Source: Actinomyces sp. ZJ308
Lineage (GTDB): Bacteria; Actinomycetota; Actinomycetes; Actinomycetales; Actinomycetaceae
Direction of reading: 5' to 3'
Assembly: GCF_011752065.1 (NCBI RefSeq)
Contig: NZ_JAAIJY010000034.1
Location: 1-32,674 of the forward strand
DNA: 32,674 bases
Each line of letters begins with the position of its first letter. Position 1 is the first letter of the stretch. The translations under genes and the position numbers were made by a program. This document shows, piece after piece, positions 31,516-32,674 of the stretch. The notes under the pieces are model-generated. The model did not search any database and was not told the DNA's origin. It saw only the letters and a list, made by a program, of their open reading frames with translations.

Positions 31516-32435
31516 TCACCTGGATCCTCATCAGCGGGGCGCTCAGCGGAACCGGCCTCTTCGCCCTCATCCTCATCCTGGCGCCCCCGGCCACCCAGCC
31601 CGCCGCCGCCCTGGCCGAGCTGGACACCCGCCGCGACGAGGGTCGCATGCGCGAGGACGTGCGGCGCCTCAACCCCTCCGAGGCCGACACCCCCGAGTGG
31701 GTGGACACCCTCAGCCTGCGCATCACCGCCCTGGTGCGGCGCACCGGCATCGACCTGTCCTCCCTGACCGGGGACCTGGCGGTGGTGGGCCGCTCCCTGG
31801 AGCGCCACATGGTGACCTCCGTCTTCCTCGGAGTGGGGGGCTTCGCCGCCCCGCTGCTCGTCGTCGGCCTCATGCAGGTCATGGGGGCGCCCCTGGGATG
31901 GTCCGTGCCCCTGCTGCTGAGCATCGCCCTGGGCGTGGCCGGCCTGCTGCTGCCCACGCTGCGTCTGCGCAGCGAGGCCGATGAGGCGCGCCGGGACTTC
32001 CGCCACGTCGTCGGCTCCTACCTGGACCTCGTGGCCATGTCACTGTCCGCGGGGCGCGGTGTTCCCGAGGCGCTCGACGCCGCCTCCAGCCTCTCCGACG
32101 ACCCTGCCATGATCCGCATTCGCGACGCCCTCGACATCGCCCGGCTGCGCGGGGACACGCCCTGGGCGGCCCTGGGCCGCCTGGGTACCCAGCTGCGCAT
32201 CGACGAGCTGCGCGACCTGTCCGCCGCCCTGGCGCTCGTGGCCGAGGACGGCGCCAAGATCCGCGAGTCCCTGGGCGCCCGAGCCTCCAGCATGCGCCGA
32301 CGCGACCTGTCCGACGCCGAGGGCAAGGCCGGGGAGAACTCCGAGTCCATGCTCGTGGCCCAGCTCGTCGTCGCCATGGGCTTCATCGTCTTCCTCGTCT
32401 ACCCGGCCCTGACCGGGATCATCGGATCCATGTAG
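31512..32435 (+). CDS. tadC: Type II secretion system F-domain protein, TadC-like
   Basis: 307 residues. It starts with a membrane helix (WILISGALSGTGLFALILIL), followed by a charged stretch and paired membrane helices (SVFLGVGGFAAPLLVVGLMQ and VPLLLSIALGVAGLLLPTLR). The F domain follows (RRDFRHVVGSYLDLVAMSLS; GVPEALDAASSLSDDPAMIR), with a final helix (AQLVVAMGFIVFLVYPALTG). It is the second platform protein. It is the last gene of the operon before a 123-bp gap and the IS3 end. That gap (32436-32558) shows only a short frame starting at 32452 (MSRPRNGELPRTS) and nothing convincing. Confidence 0.92.
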   Translation: MITWILISGALSGTGLFALILILAPPATQPAAALAELDTRRDEGRMREDVRRLNPSEADTPEWVDTLSLRITALVRRTGIDLSSLTGDLAVVGRSLERHMVTSVFLGVGGFAAPLLVVGLMQVMGAPLGWSVPLLLSIALGVAGLLLPTLRLRSEADEARRDFRHVVGSYLDLVAMSLSAGRGVPEALDAASSLSDDPAMIRIRDALDIARLRGDTPWAALGRLGTQLRIDELRDLSAALALVAEDGAKIRESLGARASSMRRRDLSDAEGKAGENSESMLVAQLVVAMGFIVFLVYPALTGIIGSM

Positions 32436-32558
32436 CCCCTGGGACCCATATGAGCCGCCCTCGGAACGGAGAACTCCCTCGAACCAGTTGACTGCCTTTC
32501 AACCGGTCGCTTGACTGAGTACGTCTGCGACGATCCACCGTCCATCCCCTGAACAACC

Positions 32559-32585
32559 TGTCAAGCCCCGGGTTTTGTGGAGGCT
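32559..32585. repeat. Right terminal inverted repeat of an IS3-family element
   Basis: TGTCAAGCCCCGGGTTTTGT followed by GGAGGCT runs inward toward the transposase stop. It matches the IS end at 112-133 in the shared GCCCCGGGTTT and GGAGGC blocks. The insertion boundary is therefore 123 bp after tadC. Confidence 0.7.
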
Positions 32586-32588
32586 GGT

Positions 32589-32674
32589 TTAGCTGGATGT
32601 GGTGGTGGCTGGTTGTAGTTGTTCCTGGCGGTGGGTGTCGGGGGCCCAGGCGGCTTCGTGCTCGGCGGGGGTGC
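32589..32674 (-). CDS. IS3-family transposase OrfB, C-terminus (cut by window edge)
   Basis: The last 27 residues are visible: TPAEHEAAWAPDTHRQEQLQ then PATTTSS and a stop at 32589. TPAEHEA is the usual C-terminal motif of IS3 OrfB, the DDE integrase-type subunit. The stop lies just inside the inverted repeat, as in complete elements. The remainder lies beyond the right edge, so activity cannot be judged. Confidence 0.75.
   Translation of the reverse strand, partial: TPAEHEAAWAPDTHRQEQLQPATTTSS

Overview
The window is high-GC actinobacterial DNA. Gene content, protein sequences and the style of the intergenic palindromes point to Actinomyces or a close relative; this is inference, because no species-level marker such as rRNA is present. 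Coding density is high. Many genes either start a few bases after a TANNNT-type -10 box (leaderless) or have a clear GGAGG-type ribosome binding site. Both edges carry opposite ends of IS3-family insertion sequences in the same orientation, with matching terminal inverted repeats.

Left part (1-9200): start of an IS3 orfA; a tiny hydrophobic-peptide gene between two perfect hairpins; a membrane-anchored protein with a leucine-rich-repeat-variant N-terminus and a large exported domain; upp; a NYN-domain RNase-like gene broken by a frameshift; a NarL/DesR-type response regulator and its histidine kinase (two-component pair); a small membrane protein; an aldo/keto reductase.

Middle (9200-23040): a BetT-like BCCT transporter; tRNA adenosine deaminase tadA; a hexapeptide O-acetyltransferase; tRNA-Ser(CGA) followed by an unrecognised two-gene cassette of lower GC; an NTF2-like protein; an HrpB helicase gene split by a one-base frameshift; a small unknown protein; an XRE regulator plus membrane-protein pair; a nucleoside-phosphorylase-like protein; a class I glutamine amidotransferase; an Old Yellow Enzyme family oxidoreductase.

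Right part (23040-32674): a cell-surface region. Two tandem copies of a lipoprotein plus secreted-protein operon and a WXG100-like gene lie on the minus strand. Divergent from them is a five-gene Tad/Flp-type pilus or secretion operon (SAF/CpaB-like, CpaE-like, CpaF, TadB, TadC) whose genes overlap by one or four bases. It stops at an IS3 element before any pilin or TadE gene appears. The right-hand genes plausibly form one envelope system, but this rests on context only.

The most unusual signal is a set of intergenic palindromic arrays built from short half-sites stepped at about 19-21 bp (two helical turns) in both orientations. Two copies (14358-14472 and 21585-21699) have identical 3+3 spacing over 115 bp but different bases. 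Three others (461-558, 3660-3817, 9094-9171) share a 40-bp core with a variable number of flanking units. Another (7994-8060) keeps the core motif but has completely different, perfectly paired arms. I know of no named family for them.
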